Below are positions 7,272 through 10,004 of a stretch of DNA of 10,004 nt, piece after piece. Location: the NCBI GenBank assembly GCA_902766585.1, contig CACXDV010000066.1:1-10004 (forward strand). The letters run 5' to 3'. The notes beneath the pieces were generated by a model. The model saw only the letters and a program-made list of their open reading frames with translations, was not told the origin of the DNA and did not search any database. Position numbers and translations under genes: made by a program. Within the stretch, counting starts at the first letter, position 1. Each line of letters opens with the position of its first letter. The stretch is from an uncultured Ruminococcus sp. (GTDB lineage Bacteria; Bacillota; Clostridia; Oscillospirales; Acutalibacteraceae).

Positions 7272-8006
7272 ATGGAGAAATTTGTTGATTTACCGAATTT
7301 ACCTGCCGGAAGGGTAAGTCATGTTATTATGTCTGATTTTCTTTCAGATGCAGTTTCCGAACTGAGAAATAATTATCATATCTCTGTAACTGTCCCGGAG
7401 CCTATACCTGAGATAACCGGTTCTGAAAGATTTCATGCTGATATGGGAGTGTGTCATTTAGGAAAAGAAAAATTCCTGATTGAAGGATCAAATGCTCCAG
7501 TTAAAAAAATGCTTAATGATATGAATGCGGAATATGAAACCGTTATCGGAATAACAGCAGCCTATCCGCTCCTTAATGCTTGTATAAACGGCAATACTAT
7601 TATCTGTAATACAAAAAAGACTGATAAAAGAATAATTGATCATGCTGTTAGTAATCGAATGAAGATATTACATACAAACCAAAGCTATACAAAATGCTCA
7701 GTCGCTATCATCTCTGAAAATGCAATAATAACCGCTGATAAAGGTATTGCTTCACTTTGCAGGAATGAAAATACAGATGTTCTCCTTATAAAAGAGGGGA
7801 GTATTGAACTGAAAGGCTATCCCTATGGGTTTATCGGCGGCTGCTGCGGAAAACTGTCGCCGGATATTATTGCATTCAGCGGAAAAATAAAGGATCATCC
7901 GGATTATGATAATATCAGAGCTTTTTCGGAAAGCCATAATGTCAATATAATTTCCCTGAGCAACAAGCCGCTTTATGATGTAGGAGGTATTCTTCCGGTC
8001 TGTTAG
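7272..8006 (+). CDS. Putative DUF6873-like GME-fold protein, function unknown
   Basis: This 244-residue soluble protein has no signal peptide or membrane segment. I recognise it, with moderate certainty, as a DUF6873-type protein. That family is assigned the fold of guanidino-group modifying enzymes such as arginine deiminase and dimethylargininase. Visible motifs are HADMGVCHLG (55-64), TADKGIA (154-160), GYPYGFIGGCCG (182-193), FSGKIKDHPDYDNI (202-215) and a terminal DVGGILPVC (236-244). In GME-fold enzymes the nucleophilic cysteine lies near the C terminus after a GG-containing turn. Here a cysteine is the very last residue, so catalysis is conceivable but unproven. The frame is open from 7218, but AAGGAGG (7259-7265) with 6 nt spacing selects ATG 7272. 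It starts 22 nt after the permease, so it is probably co-transcribed with the export genes. No reaction or substrate can be assigned. Confidence 0.6.
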   Translation: MEKFVDLPNLPAGRVSHVIMSDFLSDAVSELRNNYHISVTVPEPIPEITGSERFHADMGVCHLGKEKFLIEGSNAPVKKMLNDMNAEYETVIGITAAYPLLNACINGNTIICNTKKTDKRIIDHAVSNRMKILHTNQSYTKCSVAIISENAIITADKGIASLCRNENTDVLLIKEGSIELKGYPYGFIGGCCGKLSPDIIAFSGKIKDHPDYDNIRAFSESHNVNIISLSNKPLYDVGGILPVC

Positions 8007-8013
8007 CAATAAA

Positions 8014-8046
8014 AAAATCGTCCGGTTTGACTGTCCGGACGATTTT
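8014..8046. terminator. Bidirectional intrinsic terminator between the export operon and sufCB
   Basis: A perfect 12-bp stem is formed by AAAATCGTCCGG (8014-8025) and CCGGACGATTTT (8035-8046) around a 9-nt loop. Its A-rich and T-rich ends, extended by A8011-8013 and TT after 8048, supply a U-rich tail in both directions. It lies between the stop codons of two convergent genes (8006 and 8050). Confidence 0.9.
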
Positions 8047-8049
8047 AAT

Positions 8050-8967
8050 TTAACTAAGGAAGCCGTCAATAATTGTAGCTTCTGCTTCTTCTTCTGTAAG
8101 ACCGAGAGTGCGGAGCTTTAATATCTGTTCTCCGGCAATTTTGCCGATAGCTGCTTCATGTATAAGTGCCGCATCATTATCATGCGCATGAAGCTCAGGA
8201 GCCGCGTCAACTTTACCGTTTTCGGATATTATTGCATCACATTCAGAATGTCCTGTACAGGGGGCATTTCCTATGATAACCGAATGATAACCCTGTCTGG
8301 AATCATCTCTCGCAACAGAACGGGAAATAAGATCAACGCCAGATCCTTTTCCGTTAAGCTCAACTTCAAATTCGGTATTTGCGGTCTGTTCTTTTTCTGT
8401 AAGTATTCTTTCTCTGATTACAAGCTTGGCACCTTCACCAAGCTTTGCCTTGGTACATCTTGTTGTTCGGTCAACTCCGCCGATCTGTGCTGTATCCATT
8501 TCAAGATATGAGTTTTCATCTAATTCAGCCTCTGTTACGGGATCAATTGATTTGAGTCCTGTTCCTTGACCTGTGCCGATATGCTTTTCAAGATATTTTA
8601 CCTTTGAATTTTTTCCGAGAAGGAATCTGTGGATTCCGTTATGACGGGCAGGTTCACCGGTTTCGGTATGAATTCCGCAGCCTGCAACGATAGTTACATC
8701 TGCGCCCTCACCAACATAAAAATCATTATATACAAGATCATCAACTCCGCCGTGTGTCACGCAAGCGGGGATAGAAACTGTTTCACCGATAGTACCCGGG
8801 GCAATATGGATTTCAAGTCCGGGCTTTCCTTCTTTGTTTGTAATTTTTATATTCTTGCTTGATACTCTTCCGGCACACTGTCCGTTTTCGCGGATATTAT
8901 AGGCACCTTTAAATTCGCCGTTCCATTCGGATATTTCACGCAGCAGCGCTTCTGTTTGTTTTTCCAT
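8050..8967 (-). CDS. SufB/SufD-family Fe-S assembly scaffold (SmsB-like)
   Basis: This 305-residue protein belongs to the SufB/SufD family, which builds Fe-S clusters with the ATPase SufC in the cytoplasm. It is much shorter than E. coli SufB (about 495) or SufD (about 420), lacking most of the N-terminal extension. The core beta-helix is clear: ACVTHGGVDDLVYNDFYVGEGA (68-89), AGCGIHTETGEPARHNGIHRF (95-115) and, near the end, CTGHSECDAIISENGKVDAAPEL (237-259) followed by IHEAAIGKI (269-277). C243 corresponds in motif to the SufB catalytic cysteine (QCDSLL), and H270-E271 corresponds to SufB HE and the SufD histidine. One protein therefore retains the residues that SufB and SufD divide. The ATG (8967-8965) shares its A with the sufC stop (TAATG), with AGGAGG at 8983-8978 upstream. 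This suggests translational coupling. No sufS, sufU or sufE gene is beside it. Confidence 0.9.
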   Translation of the reverse strand: MEKQTEALLREISEWNGEFKGAYNIRENGQCAGRVSSKNIKITNKEGKPGLEIHIAPGTIGETVSIPACVTHGGVDDLVYNDFYVGEGADVTIVAGCGIHTETGEPARHNGIHRFLLGKNSKVKYLEKHIGTGQGTGLKSIDPVTEAELDENSYLEMDTAQIGGVDRTTRCTKAKLGEGAKLVIRERILTEKEQTANTEFEVELNGKGSGVDLISRSVARDDSRQGYHSVIIGNAPCTGHSECDAIISENGKVDAAPELHAHDNDAALIHEAAIGKIAGEQILKLRTLGLTEEEAEATIIDGFLS

Positions 8968-9692
8968 TAAAGCAGTACCTCCTGTTTGGAACAGACATTG
9001 CTGATCCCCTTGTCATTGATAAGAAGCTTCATCATTTCCTCTGCCGATCCCTGAGCTTTGATTTTACCGTCAGCTACAACAGCAATTTCATCGGCAATTT
9101 CAAGAATTCTTTCCTGATGTGAAATGATAATAAGCGTACCCTTGATATCCTTTCTCATTTCCTTAAATACTTTTATAAGGCTTGAGAAGCTCCAAAGGTC
9201 TATACCTGCCTCCGGTTCGTCAAAAATAGTTATCAGAGTTTTTCTTGCAAGAACAGTTGCAATTTCTATTCTTTTTATTTCACCGCCTGAAAGGGTAGAA
9301 TCTACCTCACGGTTAATATATTCTCTTGCACAAAGTCCGACCTTGCTAAGAATATCACAAAGCTGACCGTCATTCATTGTATTTCCTGAAGCAAGCTCTA
9401 TAAGCTTTCTGACGGTTATGCCTTTAAATCGTACAGGCTGCTGGAATGCAAAGCTGATTCCCATTTTTGCGCGTTCGGTAATATCTTTATCGGTTATATC
9501 GGAATTATCAAGAAGAATTTTTCCGCTGTCCTGAGTATAGATACCTGCTATGATTTTTGCAAGGGTAGTTTTTCCTCCGCCGTTAGGACCGGTAATAACT
9601 ACAAGCTTTCCGTCCGGTATTTCAAGGTTAAGTCCGTTTAGTACACCTGTGCCGCCCGGGGTGCTCCAACATATATTTTCGAGCTTCAACAA
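8967..9692 (-). CDS. sufC: Fe-S cluster assembly ATPase SufC (SmsC-like)
   Basis: SufC is a soluble ABC ATPase that drives conformational change of the SufB/SufD scaffold during cluster assembly. The 241-residue product has Walker A GPNGGGKT (35-42), Q-loop Q84, signature LSGGE (134-138), Walker B with D158/E159 in IFDEPEAGID, and H-loop H192. The short inter-motif region with SFAFQQP is typical of SufC rather than of transporter ATPases. It overlaps the SufB/D-like gene by one base. The N terminus MLKLENICW begins with TTG at 9692; no in-frame ATG exists between this codon and the stop TAA at 9710-9708. The nearest purine-rich site, AAAGG (9709-9705), is 12 nt from TTG, longer than usual, so the start is the least certain part. 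An out-of-frame ATG (9700-9698) opens a four-codon reading frame that overlaps the start region. Confidence 0.92.
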   Translation of the reverse strand: MLKLENICWSTPGGTGVLNGLNLEIPDGKLVVITGPNGGGKTTLAKIIAGIYTQDSGKILLDNSDITDKDITERAKMGISFAFQQPVRFKGITVRKLIELASGNTMNDGQLCDILSKVGLCAREYINREVDSTLSGGEIKRIEIATVLARKTLITIFDEPEAGIDLWSFSSLIKVFKEMRKDIKGTLIIISHQERILEIADEIAVVADGKIKAQGSAEEMMKLLINDKGISNVCSKQEVLL

Positions 9693-9751
9693 CTTTTCAT
9701 CAATCCTTTAACTGAATAATATCATTTTGCCTCTTTTACAAAAGCATTTCC

Positions 9752-9780
9752 ATTATATCATAATAAATGAATAAATACAA
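9752..9780 (-). promoter_or_regulatory. Extended -10 promoter of sufCB
   Basis: On the minus strand TATAAT (9757-9752) is a perfect -10, preceded by TG in the extended -10 position (TGATATAAT). A partial -35 TTGTAT (9780-9775) lies exactly 17 bp upstream. The start would be near 9745, giving a leader of about 50 nt before sufC. No clear IscR- or Fur-like operator was recognised. Confidence 0.82.
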
Positions 9781-9881
9781 GAATTATTATTTAATATTAT
9801 AAAAAACTGATAAAAACTGCAAAAAATAAAAGCATGACTAAAAAATCGGGCATATAGAAAAGAAAAAATTGTATTATTGTG

Positions 9882-9910
9882 TTGTGTAATTTGAATTTAT
9901 GTGTTAGAAT
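9882..9910 (+). promoter_or_regulatory. Promoter of fhs
   Basis: TTGTGT (9882-9887) and TAGAAT (9905-9910) are separated by 17 bp, and TG at 9902-9903 makes an extended -10 (TGTTAGAAT). A-rich tracts upstream (9857-9868) could act as an UP element. The start would be near 9917, leaving only about 35 nt of leader, too short for a riboswitch. The rest of the divergent region (9781-9881) is very AT-rich and shows nothing else I can support. Confidence 0.75.
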
Positions 9911-9951
9911 ACATCTATGATATTATCTTAAATAAAGTGAGGAGATATATT

Positions 9952-10004
9952 ATGCTTACAGATATTGAGATTGCTCAGCAGTCTGATATCAGACCTATCA
10001 AAGA
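9952..10004 (+). CDS. fhs: Formate-tetrahydrofolate ligase (N-terminal fragment)
   Basis: Only the first 17 codons and two bases are present; the gene runs out of the window. The peptide MLTDIEIAQQSDIRPIK matches the characteristic N terminus of formate-THF ligase (pattern MxTDIEIAQ...PI). The enzyme condenses formate with THF using ATP to make 10-formyl-THF. This is the entry of formate into one-carbon metabolism and, in acetogens, the methyl branch of the Wood-Ljungdahl pathway. The ATG at 9952 follows GTGAGGAG (9937-9944) with 7 nt spacing. Identification rests on a short peptide, but the match is distinctive. The catalytic core is not visible. Confidence 0.85.
   Translation, partial: MLTDIEIAQQSDIRPIK

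Noticed and set aside
8158..8511. Plus-strand open frame opposite the SufB/D-like gene
   Set aside because: Its peptide is low in recognisable structure, it is antisense to a well-supported gene, and it has no credible start signal.
8967..9692. The ABC ATPase gene as the missing energy source of the MacA/MacB-type exporter
   Set aside because: It overlaps a SufB/D-family gene by one base, has SufC-type sequence features, has its own promoter and lies on the opposite strand beyond a terminator.
9781..9881. Possible riboswitch or small RNA in the sufC-fhs intergenic region
   Set aside because: The stretch is very AT-rich with no stable stems or conserved words. Both promoters leave short leaders (about 35-50 nt), so no aptamer fits.

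Overview
The window reads as a chromosomal segment of a low-GC Gram-positive anaerobe of the class Clostridia, most likely a Ruminococcus/Oscillospiraceae-type gut bacterium. The reasons are the Gram-positive PolC polymerase, strong AGGAGG-type ribosome binding sites, a lon-engB pair, an ECF-type folate transporter behind a tetrahydrofolate (THF) riboswitch, a two-gene SUF-like iron-sulfur system, and formate-THF ligase. This assignment is by recognition of families, without a database search. Nothing looks like a mobile element, phage or CRISPR array.

Layout: (1) 1-4203, plus strand: the C-terminal part of polC, then lon and engB, closely spaced (12 and 14 nt gaps) and probably co-transcribed, ending at a bidirectional terminator. 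(2) 4246-5014, minus strand: a folate-family ECF S component (folT-like) with a complete regulatory leader: consensus promoter, 5' hairpin, THF aptamer, and a hairpin that hides the ribosome binding site. (3) 5095-8006, plus strand: a membrane-fusion (HlyD/MacA-type) protein, an FtsX/MacB-type permease and a putative guanidino-group-modifying-enzyme-fold (DUF6873-like) protein, tightly packed. The ABC ATPase that normally completes such an exporter is absent. (4) 8014-9780, minus strand: a second bidirectional terminator, then sufB/D-like and sufC-like genes overlapping by one base, with a strong extended -10 promoter. (5) 9882-10004, plus strand: a promoter and the first 17 codons of fhs.

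How the parts connect: folT-like imports folates and is probably switched off when THF is plentiful. fhs uses THF to activate formate, so two folate one-carbon genes lie in the same 6 kb, though in separate transcription units. The sufCB pair encodes an assembly scaffold for Fe-S clusters. Lon and EngB serve proteolysis and 50S ribosome assembly.

The most informative parts are the riboswitch leader, which has an inserted hairpin and a readable switching mechanism, the ATPase-less export operon with its uncharacterised third gene, and the stand-alone sufCB pair. I found no wholly new system. The export operon with the GME-fold protein is the closest to something undescribed.
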